A stretch of DNA of 64,000 nucleotides from Microcoleus vaginatus WJT46-NPBG5 (GCA_019359355.1 JAHHHM010000002.1:1-64000), one strand, 5' to 3'. Numbered from the stretch's first letter, positions 9,703 to 21,000 are shown. Notes: generated by a model from the sequence alone, not told the origin. Made by a program: numbers and translations.

Positions 9703-12189
9703 TTACTCAAAAGTTTCTCTCAGTTTATCTTCAATCTGTTCTACTAGGCGCTGAGTTACCTCGCGTACACCCAAGGGAGAATTTGGGCCTTGGATGTTCG
9801 CAATTTCGCCACTGTTCTGATCTTTTCTGCCTAAGAGAAAATAAGTATTCATTTCTCCTTTGCCTTTCACTGAGATTGTTCCCCGTTCTTCAAACACATA
9901 GCACTCCTGCAAGAGTTGGTAAGTGAAATCAGACACCTGAATTTGCCCCGCCAAACCGTGTGATTCCATACGACTAGCGATATTCACCGTATCGCCCCAC
10001 AGATCATAAATAAATTTTTTGATCCCAATGACGCCCGCCACAACCGGCCCGCTGTGAATTCCGATGCGGATGCTGAATGCTTGATTATTCTCTTGATTAA
10101 ATTGGGCAACTGCCCTTTGCATATCAAGGGCCATTGCTGCAATGGCTTGAGCATGATCCCCCCGCCGGTTGGGTAGTCCGCCTACCACCATATAAGCATC
10201 TCCAATTGTCTTAATTTTCTCCAAACCGTGCCGTTCGCTCAGCCGATCAAAAGCTGAGAAAATTTGATTCAGCAAGTCTACCAATTCAATCGGTGACAGA
10301 TAAGAAGCGATCTGGGTAAAGCCGACGATATCTGCAAACATAACCGTCACTTCGGCAAAGTTTTCCGCAATGTTACTCGGCTCATGTTTTAGGCGCTCTG
10401 CAATGGGTGCTGGTAATATATTGAGCAACAAGCGTTCAGTTTGTTCCCTTTCTTGGCGCAGTTCCGCTTCCGCCTGCAATCGCTCGGTGATATCTCGAAA
10501 GATTGCCCGAATGGCCACCGGCTTTCCTTCTACAAATTTACAGTTTACATTTCCTTCTACTGAAATTTTTTTGCCATTTTTACTAAGAAAGGCAGCTTGA
10601 AACCGCTCTATTTTTTCACCAGAACTCACTCTGTTAAATATTTGTAACCATTGAGCTTTACAATCGGGATGAATGATGTCAAAAACGGTTAATTCTGAAA
10701 TTCCTGCTTGGCTGTATCCCAAGGTTTCTTGCCAAGCTCGATTGACATAAATAAAATGACCATCGGCAGTAACCGATTGAATTAAATCGCTTGCATTTTC
10801 AAACAATTCTCGATATCTTTCTTCACTTTCAGAAAGTGCTGCTTCTGCGCGTTTGCGCTTAATAAACTGACCCAGTTGACTGCCAATCGCAGCCATTGTC
10901 TGTAATAAGTCTTCATCGGGTTGTTGCACTTCTCGGCTAAAGAATGCCATCACGCCTAGGACTTCAGCGTTGCTGAAGATGGGGAAACCAAACCCTGCAT
11001 GCAATCCAGATCGGGTGGCAAGTTGTGATCGCAAGAAGTTAACATCCTTAGCGACATCGCTAATCCAGTGTGGGGAACGATTTGCCCACACACGACCGGG
11101 TAAGCCAACGCCAAAGGCAAACGTGGTTTGTTTGGAGACTGCGATAAATTCTGCGCTGACGGCTGCCGGTCTTGACCAAATTTCCACACATCGTAGTAAT
11201 TGAGAGCGTACACCCACTAAATGAGAAGTGAGAATTTTTTCGTCGTGCTTCATTCTCATTTCTTCATTCTCTACCATCCAAAGTTCCCCAACTGTCCATC
11301 CCACACTTTCACAAATTGCTAGCAAAATTTTGGGGATCGCCTGCTCTAATGTCGCGGATTCAGATAAAATTCGGGCTGTAGCATACTGCGCCCCCCAGCG
11401 TTGTTGGGTGCGTTGACGTTCCGTAATATCGCGACCGATATAAAGGAAATCTTTTAAGTTTTCTATATCAGTTTGGAGGCCCGAACAAGAAAATTCAACA
11501 AAAATTTTTTGACCAGCTTTGGTATGACAAACAACTTCTATATCTTTCAAGAGTTCTCCATTTGATAAAAGCTGCTCCTGAAAAACTAAGTTCAAGAAAT
11601 TTCTGTCGGCAATTATTCTTGAAATGGGCTGTCCGATTAATTCTTCTTCCCCATATTTAAATAAATTTTGAGCGGCTTTGTTAATTGTTTTTATAGCGCC
11701 AGAAAATGTAGTAACTATCAAGGCATCTGCCATTGATGTGATAATTTGTTTGTTATATTTTTTTGAATGAGAGAGCGCGCTGACTAAAAGATTTGATTCA
11801 TTTGTACTTTGTACTAATCTTTGCTCTAAGAGCATTTTATCTGTGACATCTTCAAAAAAAATAATCAACTTCGTTTCAAAACTTTCTTCATCGGCTGTAT
11901 ATTCATTAACATAAAAATCGAGATAAAAAGGAGAAGTTAATTCGGAAAATCGCCCAATACCTTTTAGCTCAAAGCTTTCCTGCTGTGCTTGCAAGACTGC
12001 AGTTAAAATCTCTTCAGTTCCTATCAATTCAGGAAAGCCGGTGCGGACATCCTTTCCCGGTTTCACTTCATCAGGACAATCCGCAAATCTTCCCACACCG
12101 GGGGATATGTCTAGGATAATCCAGTCTCCGCCTATGATCAGATACTCCAGGTGACGCGGGACTAAGAGTTTTTTGAAGTGCTTATTCAT
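9703..12189 (-). CDS. PAS/GAF-regulated class III adenylate cyclase
   Basis: An 828-residue soluble enzyme predicted to make cAMP. Domains in order: an N-terminal PAS-like module shared with two neighbouring kinases (residues 1-140), a PAS domain (about 145-265), a GAF domain (270-450), a second PAS (460-585), a short helical linker and the cyclase domain (about 612-800). The cyclase has both metal aspartates (MFADIVGFTQ and IGDAYMVVGG). The base-selecting residues are Lys in KTIGDAY and Asp in DLWGDTVN, the pattern of adenylate rather than guanylate cyclases. The transition-state Asn and Arg are in NIASRM. The histidine-kinase gene upstream ends 29 bp before it, so the two are probably co-transcribed. 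No membrane segment is seen. Confidence 0.9.
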   Translation of the reverse strand: MNKHFKKLLVPRHLEYLIIGGDWIILDISPGVGRFADCPDEVKPGKDVRTGFPELIGTEEILTAVLQAQQESFELKGIGRFSELTSPFYLDFYVNEYTADEESFETKLIIFFEDVTDKMLLEQRLVQSTNESNLLVSALSHSKKYNKQIITSMADALIVTTFSGAIKTINKAAQNLFKYGEEELIGQPISRIIADRNFLNLVFQEQLLSNGELLKDIEVVCHTKAGQKIFVEFSCSGLQTDIENLKDFLYIGRDITERQRTQQRWGAQYATARILSESATLEQAIPKILLAICESVGWTVGELWMVENEEMRMKHDEKILTSHLVGVRSQLLRCVEIWSRPAAVSAEFIAVSKQTTFAFGVGLPGRVWANRSPHWISDVAKDVNFLRSQLATRSGLHAGFGFPIFSNAEVLGVMAFFSREVQQPDEDLLQTMAAIGSQLGQFIKRKRAEAALSESEERYRELFENASDLIQSVTADGHFIYVNRAWQETLGYSQAGISELTVFDIIHPDCKAQWLQIFNRVSSGEKIERFQAAFLSKNGKKISVEGNVNCKFVEGKPVAIRAIFRDITERLQAEAELRQEREQTERLLLNILPAPIAERLKHEPSNIAENFAEVTVMFADIVGFTQIASYLSPIELVDLLNQIFSAFDRLSERHGLEKIKTIGDAYMVVGGLPNRRGDHAQAIAAMALDMQRAVAQFNQENNQAFSIRIGIHSGPVVAGVIGIKKFIYDLWGDTVNIASRMESHGLAGQIQVSDFTYQLLQECYVFEERGTISVKGKGEMNTYFLLGRKDQNSGEIANIQGPNSPLGVREVTQRLVEQIEDKLRETFE

Positions 12190-12218
12190 ATCAACTCTCT
12201 TAATTTAAATTTATTGGC

Positions 12219-13763
12219 TTAACTTTTCTGATCATATTCATTTGAAAAGTGAGAGTTATTCCTGGGAATCATGACTCTAAACGTTGTGCCGGCTCCAACT
12301 TCACTTGCTACCATAATTTTGCCACCGTGTAATTCTACAGACTTGTGGACAATCGCCAATCCCAAGCCAGTGCCGGAAATATTGCGGGCGTTTTTGGCTC
12401 GATGAAATAATTCAAACAGTCGTTTTTGGTCTTCTAAAGGAATACCAATTCCTTCATCCTGAACCTCAAAAATTACCTCTTTATCTTTACATATGAGGTG
12501 CAAAAGAACCGGCTTCCCTGGCGGTGAAAACTTGAGCGCATTTGAAAGCAAGTTAGTGAGAATATGGCGCAGGAGTTTTTCATCCATACAAGCATTAATA
12601 CTTTCGCACTCATTGACGAAGGTAAGGGAGTGTTTCTTGCCGGCACTGAGTTGCATCTCTTCTACCAGATCGCCACAAAATTTTCCTAAATCAATGAAAT
12701 TGGGATCGAATTCTAATCTGCCGGCTTCAGATTTCCCGATAGTCAGCACATCATCTAATAAGTTTGTCATTTGTTTGACGGCTGCGTGAATCATCTGAAA
12801 ATATTGTTGAGTCTTCTTTTCGCATCTTTTAGGGCTATAATAGTGATCTTCTAATAATTCTACAGAAGTTAAGATAATCGTGAGTGGAGTCCGAAACTCA
12901 TGAGATGCCATCGAGACAAAATTAGATTTCATTTCATTAAGGTCTTTTTCTTTTTCCAGAGCGTAACGAATTTCCGCTTCAGCACGCTTACGTTCGGTGA
13001 TATCCCGACCGATATAAACAAAATCTTGCACGCCTTGTATATCTGTCTGAATAACTGAACAGGAAAAAGCAACGGAAATTTTTTCGCCGGCTTTCGTATA
13101 ACAATCGACTTCCACATTTTGCAACAATTCAGATTGAAAGGGTAAATCTGATTGCTCCAGGACTGGGGAAAGAAGTTTTTTCTCAGGTATAATCAACGAA
13201 ATTGGCTGGCCAATTAATTCTTCTTCGTTATATTGAAATAATTCTTGAGTTGATTGATTGATCGTTTTAATCTGGCCGGAAGAAGTTGTCACCAATAAAG
13301 CATCGGCCATCGATTTAATGATTTTATCTATATAATCTTTTGAACTAACGAGCGCACTGAGTAATAAACTAGATTCATTGGCTCTCTGAACTAATGTTTG
13401 TTTGAGAACCATCATTTCTGTAACATCTTCAAAAAACACAACTAACTGATTTTCCAGCGTTTCATCATTTTGAAACTCGCTCACGAAAAGATCGATATAT
13501 AAAGGAGATTCCCGCTCAGAAAACCGAGCGATACCCTTGAATTCAAAGCCGGCCTGTTTGCCTTGTAAAACTTCTGCTAGAATATGTTCAACTCCTATCA
13601 GTTCAGGAAAGCCGGCGCGGACATCATTGCCAATAACCACCTCATCGGGACGATCAGCAAACCGTTTTACGCCGGCAGAAGTTTCTAAAATAATCAAGTC
13701 TTGATTCATTGTTAGATACTCCATACGGCGTGGGCCTAATAGTTTTTTTAAAAGGGTGTTCAT
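12219..13763 (-). CDS. PAS-containing sensor histidine kinase
   Basis: A 514-residue soluble histidine kinase. It begins with the same PAS-like module as the adenylate cyclase (GNDVRAGFPELIG near residue 40), followed by a PAS domain that ends in VYIGRDITERKRAEAE (about residues 135-270). The HisKA domain has the phospho-accepting His in MASHEFRTPL, and the ATPase domain has N, G1 and G2 boxes (LLSNALKFSP, VQDEGIGIP, GTGLGLAIV). There is no receiver domain, so it must pass phosphate to a separate regulator. The frame is open 14 codons further up, but ATG 13763 lines up with the start of the paralogues. It lies 29 bp upstream of the cyclase gene. Confidence 0.92.
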   Translation of the reverse strand: MNTLLKKLLGPRRMEYLTMNQDLIILETSAGVKRFADRPDEVVIGNDVRAGFPELIGVEHILAEVLQGKQAGFEFKGIARFSERESPLYIDLFVSEFQNDETLENQLVVFFEDVTEMMVLKQTLVQRANESSLLLSALVSSKDYIDKIIKSMADALLVTTSSGQIKTINQSTQELFQYNEEELIGQPISLIIPEKKLLSPVLEQSDLPFQSELLQNVEVDCYTKAGEKISVAFSCSVIQTDIQGVQDFVYIGRDITERKRAEAEIRYALEKEKDLNEMKSNFVSMASHEFRTPLTIILTSVELLEDHYYSPKRCEKKTQQYFQMIHAAVKQMTNLLDDVLTIGKSEAGRLEFDPNFIDLGKFCGDLVEEMQLSAGKKHSLTFVNECESINACMDEKLLRHILTNLLSNALKFSPPGKPVLLHLICKDKEVIFEVQDEGIGIPLEDQKRLFELFHRAKNARNISGTGLGLAIVHKSVELHGGKIMVASEVGAGTTFRVMIPRNNSHFSNEYDQKS

Positions 13764-14633
13764 ATCGGCTTTTATCCGTAAAACAAGTTTAGAAAAATCA
13801 GGCAAATTATTGCTGTTTTAGCAAAACTATCATTTTTGCTAAAAACGGATTTTTTGCGGAGCTGTGATTATTTCATAGATCTCTCAAATTCAAAAATACT
13901 CTAAAAAAACGTTCGTTAACCAAGCTAAAAACACTTCAAACTCTCAGTCATTCTTAAAAACGCTTTGACGGTAGCCGGTATTGAGCAAGCAAAATGCAAT
14001 TTTTAAGGAGGCTGCTGTCACGACTTTCCAGTTTTTTTCTGCCTAGTAACCAAAATAGCAAACGATAAAATCAGAGTGTTCAAAATATATAACTTAAGTG
14101 ATTAATAGCTTTGAAAGAATAAAATACCGACTCTTAGTGAATAAGCATGACCCAACTTACGGTTTCCTAAGCAACTAAACAGATTGGGTTTGTCCAAAGG
14201 TATGAGCCGGCATAATTGGTGTAAGATGGCATACATGATTTTGCCTTTTGCCTCCTGTATAATTGGCTTCAATTGCAGATATTTATTTAATCATAAAAGA
14301 AAAATGTATTAATGTATGGTAATATCAAATTTTAAACTACTTGGATTTAAGTTACCTGACAAATAGAAGTTTAAGCGAGGTGCCACTCCATCGTGAGAAT
14401 GCTAGAGGTCAGGTAGCGAGAGGCGCAAAGTGAGGTCGAGAGTCTTGGTATCATAGGTTGCACAATACTTTAAACTTAACATAATTAAACATCATAGACC
14501 CTTCTCAATCCTTCCAGTTAGGATTTCGCAAATTAACGTTAAGAAATCTCGTCGATTTAACAGTTTTCGGCGTATTTCGCTACGATGAAGCCATGAGATT
14601 GGGGTGCCAAACTGTTAGGTCGGGCTGTAAATA
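13764..14633. other. Divergent intergenic region, about 870 bp
   Basis: This separates the minus-strand kinase/cyclase pair from the plus-strand REC-GGDEF-EAL gene, so both promoters should lie here. It is AT-rich, with several A/T runs near 13840-13920 and 14280-14345. I see no open frame with a ribosome-binding site, no clear palindromic operator and no RNA gene. Confidence 0.45.
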
Positions 14634-16373
14634 GTGATAAAAAAAATTTTAGTCATAGAAGATGAGCGTTCCATACGCAAGAACCTGCTGGCACTCTTGA
14701 CAGCTGAAGGGTTCCACGTCGTAGGAGCCGAAAATGGCAGCATCGGGGTGCAGTTGGCCCGCATAGAATGCCCCGATTTAATTCTGTGCGATATCATGAT
14801 GCCAGAACTCGACGGTTATGGCGTCCTGGCTGCATTGCAAGAAAATCCTGCCACTGCCATGATTCCGGTTATTTGCCTCACGGCTAGAGGAGATCGAGCT
14901 GCACAGCGTCAGACAATGGAACTAGGAGCCAATGATTTTCTCACAAAGCCTTTCACTAGAAGCGAACTTCTCGGTGCCATTAAAACGCAGTTGAGCAAGC
15001 AAGAAATGCTCAAGCAGCAGCAGAATACAGCCATTCAACAAGCAATCTCTCAGCTCAATGACTTAGTTTATTACGATAGCCTGACAAATCTTCCCAATCG
15101 ACTTTTATTACGCGAGCGATTTCACCAGACTCTTAGTCTTCAACTCTACCCAAACCAAATCATTGCGGTCGCAGTTCTCAGTTTAGATCAGCTCGACCGC
15201 TTCAGCCACAGTTTGGGAACCGACTATACAGACTTATTACTACAAGAAATTAGTGAACGGGTTGTTCCTTATGTGAGCGAAATCGGCACAGTAGCGCGAT
15301 TAAACAGCCAGCAACTCGCTTTAATTTTGCCTCCTGTAAGAGAGCGACAAGAAGCAACCCAGATGGCTCAAACAATTATTAATAAATTATCTCAACCCTT
15401 TACGTTGCTCGGATATAAAATTTTTATCACCAGCAGTATTGGCATGGCACTGTATCCAAATGATGGTGAAGACCTCGATAGTCTGCTGAAAAATGCCAAA
15501 GCTGCCATGCATGAGGCGCAAGAACAGAGTGGTAATTGCTATCAGCTTTACACCGCAGCAATGCAGGAGAAATCTTACGAGCGCTTGATGCTAGAACTCG
15601 ACTTGCGCTATGCGTTAGAACGGTCTGAGTTTCAAATGCATTATCAGCCCCAAGTTGACCTCAAGAGCGGAAAAATTGTGGCCGCCGAAGCATTGATTCG
15701 GTGGTACCACCCAAAACGGGGTTCAATCTCGCCGGCAGAATTTATTCCCCTAGCCGAAGCAACCGGCTTAATTATTCCCATTGATGAATGGGTGCTGGAG
15801 ACAGTTTGCCGGCAAGCAAAAGACTGGCAAGAAACTGGATTTTCCTTACCCGTTGCAGTGAACTTGTCAGCCGTTCAATTCAATCAACCGGGGTTAAGTG
15901 AGCGAGTTGTTCAAATCTTAGAGGCGACAGGACTAGATCCTCGCTTTTTAGAGTTAGAACTGACAGAAAGTGCGGTGGTGCAGAACCCAACAAGAGCGAT
16001 TGCTACGCTAAAAGAACTTAAAGCCTTAGGAATTCATCTGTCCTTGGATGATTTCGGCACCGGCTACTCTTCCTTAAGTTACCTACAACAATTTCCGTTT
16101 GACACTTTGAAAATAGATCGTTTCTTTGTGAGCGAACTCAGTCACGAAGACAAAAATACTGCTATTATCATCGGCATTATTAAACTAGCGCACAGTTTGA
16201 ATTTGAAAGTGGTTGCGGAGGGAGTTGAGACGAAGGCGCAAGAGGCGTTACTGCGCCAGTATCACTGTGATTTCATGCAAGGCTATGGATTTAGTCCGCC
16301 AGTGCCGGCCACAGCCTTAGAAAAAATGCTGAAAGAACAAGCCCACAATCTGCCTTCAACAGACACAGGTTAA
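14634..16373 (+). CDS. Response regulator with degenerate GGDEF and intact EAL domain (c-di-GMP phosphodiesterase)
   Basis: A 579-residue protein. Residues 1-125 are a receiver domain with the acidic pocket (IEDE), the phospho-acceptor Asp in DLILCDIMMPELDG and the Lys in DFLTKPF. Residues about 145-310 form a GGDEF fold, but the signature position reads NSQQL, so diguanylate cyclase activity is very unlikely. Residues about 320-565 are an EAL domain with the key motifs present: EALIRW, VNLSAVQF, ELTES, LDDFGTGYSSL, LKIDRFF, AEGVET and QGYGF. It should therefore degrade c-di-GMP under phosphorylation control. The start is GTG 14634, fixed by the receiver N-terminus (MIKKILVIEDE). It probably receives phosphate from one of the surrounding kinases. 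Confidence 0.92.
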   Translation: MIKKILVIEDERSIRKNLLALLTAEGFHVVGAENGSIGVQLARIECPDLILCDIMMPELDGYGVLAALQENPATAMIPVICLTARGDRAAQRQTMELGANDFLTKPFTRSELLGAIKTQLSKQEMLKQQQNTAIQQAISQLNDLVYYDSLTNLPNRLLLRERFHQTLSLQLYPNQIIAVAVLSLDQLDRFSHSLGTDYTDLLLQEISERVVPYVSEIGTVARLNSQQLALILPPVRERQEATQMAQTIINKLSQPFTLLGYKIFITSSIGMALYPNDGEDLDSLLKNAKAAMHEAQEQSGNCYQLYTAAMQEKSYERLMLELDLRYALERSEFQMHYQPQVDLKSGKIVAAEALIRWYHPKRGSISPAEFIPLAEATGLIIPIDEWVLETVCRQAKDWQETGFSLPVAVNLSAVQFNQPGLSERVVQILEATGLDPRFLELELTESAVVQNPTRAIATLKELKALGIHLSLDDFGTGYSSLSYLQQFPFDTLKIDRFFVSELSHEDKNTAIIIGIIKLAHSLNLKVVAEGVETKAQEALLRQYHCDFMQGYGFSPPVPATALEKMLKEQAHNLPSTDTG

Positions 16374-16434
16374 TTTTAAATTGCTTTCCCTGTGAGACCC
16401 TCAATTTCAATAGAAAAATTAAATACCTAGCAGC

Positions 16435-17781
16435 TTAAATACCTTGACTAGGGCGCAGCCCTGCTACATCAGAAGTATGATCCTGATGGGAAGCAAGTAA
16501 TGATTTGGATTGCTGTAGCGGAATTTCAATAATAAACTCAGCACCCTGTCCAGGTTCAGAAATGCAAGTTAAGGTGCCACCATGCTTTTCCACTACAATC
16601 TGATAGCTGATAGATAAACCCATCCCAGTGCCTTTACCGACAGGTTTGGTTGTGAAAAAAGGGTCAAACAATTTCCGCTGAACTTCCTTTGTCATCCCTA
16701 ACCCATTATCTGCAATTCGGATCACCGCCCAGCGATGATTCTTCACTTCTGTGTGAATTCGGATCACCGGCAAGAGGCACTCAGCCGCCTCTATCGCCTC
16801 TAAAGGATGGTTCTTCGCTTCCTCTAGGGCATCTATTGCATTGCTAATAATATTTAAAAATACCTGGTTGAGCTGGCCGGCATAACACTCAACCAAGGGT
16901 AATTTTCCGTACTCTTTGAAAACCTGAATACCAGAATAACTGTCACTCGGTTGCAAACGATGCTGCAAAATTAATAAAGTATTATCAAGTCCCTCGTGTA
17001 GGTCAACTTTCTTCTTTTCAGCTTCGTCTAGGCGGGAAAAATTACGCAATGACAGCACAATTTGGCGAATTCGTTCCGCACCCATTTTCATCGAAGACAA
17101 AATTTTTGGCACATCCGTTGCTAGAAATTGAAAATCAATCGCTTCAATTTCCTCCTGAAGCTCTGTAACCGGGTTGGGGTAGTGTTTTTGATAGAGCTTT
17201 ACTAAGCTGAGTAAATCTTGGAGATAGTGGCCGGCATGGGCGAGATTGCCATCAATAAACGTAACCGGGTTATTAATTTCATGAGCAATGCCGGCCACCA
17301 TTTGCCCCAATCCAGACATTTTTTCACTTTGAATCAGTTGCATCTGGGTGTGTTGTAACTCTTGCATTGCTTGATTAAGCTGCTGGTTAGACTGACTCAA
17401 TTCTTGAGTTAATTGGTACTGGCGCAAACCGGCTCGTACCCGTGCCAACAATTCATTCGGATCGATGGGTTTAGACAAAAACTCATCCGCCCCAGCATCC
17501 AGTCCCTCGACTCGGTGAGCCACAGATTCACGGGAGGTGAGTAAGATAAAAAAAGAGGTCGCCAAAATGGGATCTGCCTTAATCTGCCGGCACACCTCCA
17601 CCCCATCCATCAGCGGCATAATCCAATCGCAAATAATCAGCGCCGGTTGTAACTGCTTTGCTTGCAGAAGTCCTTCAACACCATCCTTTGCCACGGTGAC
17701 ATCATACCCCTCTAGGTGGAGGTTTCTTTTGAGAAATAACCGAGTTGCCGCATCATCTTCGACGACAAGAATTTTTGACAT
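16435..17781 (-). CDS. Response-regulator/histidine-kinase hybrid (REC-HisKA-HATPase)
   Basis: A 448-residue protein with a receiver domain first (residues 1-120; EDD pocket, phospho-acceptor in ALIICDWIMPLMDG, Lys in EFLSKPI). A coiled linker rich in Gln and Leu follows, then a HisKA-like domain with the phospho-His in GIAHEINNP and an ATPase domain (NIISNAIDALEEA, IADNGLGM, GTGMGLSIS). REC-first kinases of this kind act as intermediates: the receiver is phosphorylated by another kinase and modulates the attached kinase. There is no PAS or membrane input. It lies 246 bp downstream of the giant hybrid kinase in the same direction and converges with the EAL gene. Confidence 0.92.
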   Translation of the reverse strand: MSKILVVEDDAATRLFLKRNLHLEGYDVTVAKDGVEGLLQAKQLQPALIICDWIMPLMDGVEVCRQIKADPILATSFFILLTSRESVAHRVEGLDAGADEFLSKPIDPNELLARVRAGLRQYQLTQELSQSNQQLNQAMQELQHTQMQLIQSEKMSGLGQMVAGIAHEINNPVTFIDGNLAHAGHYLQDLLSLVKLYQKHYPNPVTELQEEIEAIDFQFLATDVPKILSSMKMGAERIRQIVLSLRNFSRLDEAEKKKVDLHEGLDNTLLILQHRLQPSDSYSGIQVFKEYGKLPLVECYAGQLNQVFLNIISNAIDALEEAKNHPLEAIEAAECLLPVIRIHTEVKNHRWAVIRIADNGLGMTKEVQRKLFDPFFTTKPVGKGTGMGLSISYQIVVEKHGGTLTCISEPGQGAEFIIEIPLQQSKSLLASHQDHTSDVAGLRPSQGI

Positions 17782-18027
17782 AAAAAGTTAATCACCAGAC
17801 ACAGCAAAGGATAGCGAGAACCAATAGTTTGCACCTTAGCAATTATGATTTTCTGTTTTGAGTTGCACACAATCGCAGCATCCTACTGTCTGAACGCGCC
17901 AAAAACGGCAAAATTCCAATGTTATACCATTGCACCCAAAAGTGATAAGAAGACCGTCGCCTTATTAATATTCCTCAGCTCAACCTGAAATAATTAACTT
18001 TTCCAGAAGAAATTGGCAGAGCCATTA

Positions 18028-21000
18028 TTAACGAGCTGGCCAGTTAGCAATCAAAGCTTTTACCTGCTGTAGAATCGCTTCTAGCTGAGCAACTAACTCC
18101 GCAGATCCTTCAAGGTCATCTTCTTGAGCCTGACTCTCTAATTGAGCTGCCAGCGCCGGCATCTTGCGGATCGCAACCATCCCGCTTGCACCTTTGAGCT
18201 GGTGAGCACGCCGGCAAAGAGTGGCGATATCGCGAGTTTCAGCAGCTTGCTTAATTTCTTCCACATAGGTGGGAGCATCTTCCATAAACGTTTCTAGCAA
18301 TTCCAACTCAAATGCTGAATCTCCCCTGCTGAGTTCGTGCAGTCGTTCCAAATCCACCGGCACCTCAAGCGGCGTTGCAGACACAGGGTTACCAGAACAC
18401 AGAATCGGCGTTATTTCCTCCTGATGCTGTTCTTTTATAGGTTTATATCGATTGAGAATAGCCGCCAAGGATTTGAGATCGATGGGTTTGCTGATGTAGT
18501 CATCCATGCCGGCTGCCAAACACTTTTCGCGATCTCCTTTTAAAGCATTAGCCGTTAGGGCGATCACAATGGTGTGGCGAGATTCACCTTCACGGAGGCG
18601 AAGCGCTTGTGTTGTTTTATAGCCATCAAGAACCGGCATCTGACAATCCATTAACACAATGTCGTAATCGGTTTGGGCGAGCCGATCAAGGGCTTGCTGC
18701 CCATCGCTGACACAATCAGCCTGATAACCCAGTACCTTGAGTTGACTCAGGGCAACCTTTTGGTTAATGGGGGTATCTTCCACCACCAGAATTTTTAGCA
18801 TTGCTGGGGGTTGCGCCGGCGTTTCTGGTGGCTCTAGATCGTGGGTATGATCGGTGACTGCTGGCTGCTTGACAGAAGCGCCGGTGGATGTGAGCGGCGG
18901 CTGCAGATTGTCCGGTATAGGTTGTTTGAGCGTCAATGGCGGAACACGTGCCGGCTGGTGTCTGCCGGCAACAATCGCTTCCTCTGTTGAGGGGTAGACG
19001 TTACTGTTCATCATTTGCATCAAGCAATTTAACAGCTTGGATGCTTTTATCGGCTTGATTAAATAGCAACAAAACCCTAGATCCAGCAGGCGAATAGCTT
19101 GCTCTCGTTGGTGCATGGAAGCGATCGAAATCCACTTGGTTTTAACGAGGGCGGGATCGAAGCGGATTAGTTGTCCGAACACTTCCCCATTCCTCCCCAG
19201 GATATCCAAGCTGATCAAAGCCACATCATAGGGTTGACCACTTGCGACAGCTTGCCGCAGAATCGTCAGGGCAGCGGTGCCGGTTTCGGCTTCACTCACC
19301 TCAATGCCAAAAGAGTTGGCATAAGAGCGCAATATTTGGCGATTGGTGGAGCTATCATCCACAATTAACAGCCGGCGATGTTGGATTTTAAGTTCTGGAT
19401 GCTGGATTGATCGGGAAATTTCGCTGACGGGTTGTTTTTCTACGGTGGCAGTGAACCAGAAAGTTGAACCTTGCCCCTCTACACTTTCAACCCCAATTTC
19501 ACCGCCCATTAATTCTACTAACTGCTTGCAGATCACCAGCCCTAAGCCGGTGCCACCATATTTGCGTGTGGTGGAGGCATCCACTTGGGAAAACGATTGG
19601 AAGAGTTTGTCTAAGTCTGCTGGGGCGATCCCGATGCCGGTATCCTTGACGGTAAATCGCAGCTTTACACTTTCTGGAGAGGACGAGAAGGTTTCTGCAT
19701 TTTCCGGTTCTTTCTCGCACATCTGGACATGAATCACCACTTCCCCTTGGGAGGTAAATTTAAGCGCGTTGCCGGCCAAATTGAGCAACACCTGACGCAG
19801 CCGGCTGGCATCTCCCGATAAGGCTGCCGGCACATCACTGTCCACTAAAGTAAACAGTTCTATTCCTTTAGCGTTAGCCTGTGCTGCTAGCAAATCTGTG
19901 ACTTCTTCCACACAAGTATTTAAGTCAAAGTCCAGGGTTTCCAGCCGCATTTCACCGGCTTCAAGCTTGGAGAAATCGAGAATATCATTAATCAGGGTCA
20001 GCAAATTTTGGCCACTGACGCGCAGGGTTCGTACAAAGTCTTGCTGTTCCGCATTAAGCGGCGTTGACAAAAGCAAATCGGTCATCCCTAGCACGCCATT
20101 CATCGGGGTGCGGATTTCGTGGCTCATGTTGGCGAGGAATTGTGATTTCATCCGCGAAGCTTCCAAGGCAGCTTCTCGTGCTTCTACCAATTCATCAATC
20201 ACCTGAGTAACGATGACAATTCCCCCAACTTTTCCTTCTGAGCTGTACCAAGGTTGAACAGCCCAGCGCAGATACATTTTGGAGCCATCTAAACGCTCAA
20301 ACATTTCCTCGGGTTTGGAAATGACCTGCCCTTGCAGCGCCTGCTGGTGGATATGTTTTCGAGGCAATGAGAGATCCGGCAAAACATCATAGTGAGAACG
20401 TCCCAGCAAAGATTGCCCCGCTAGCCGGTAATCAGTCACCCACTGATTGCTGTGAGCAAGATAGCGCATCTCGGTATCAAACATTGCCATTGCCACCGGC
20501 GCATTAGTAATAATTTGCCGCAGTTGCTGACGCTCTTGCTCTAGCGCTTGTTCTATCAGCTTGCGGTCGCTAATGTCGTTGAGGGTACCTGAAACGCCGA
20601 GCACTGTGCCGTCTGATGCCAAATTCAAGCGTTTTTGAACCTCAATCCAGCGGCAGCCACCCTTTTTTGTTAAGTAACGAATCTCGTGCCGGATGACTTC
20701 TTTTTGGTGGGTAATCAGGCTTTCAAAATACCCTAAATTTATTTGGCGGTCATCGGGATGAATGAATTCTAAAAAGTTTTTGCCTAGGCTTTCTTCAACC
20801 GTGAAGCCGGTGATTTCTGTCCAAGCTGGGTTGAGAAATGTCCACAAGCCATTTGCGTCTTTTTGGAAAATGACTTCATGTAAGTTATTAACAACAGAAC
20901 GATATTTGTTCTCGCTTTCTAAAAGTGCAGCTTCTGCGAGCTTGCGATCCGTAATATCGCGCTGAACCGTGGCAAAGCAGATGGGTTTGCCGGTTTCTAA

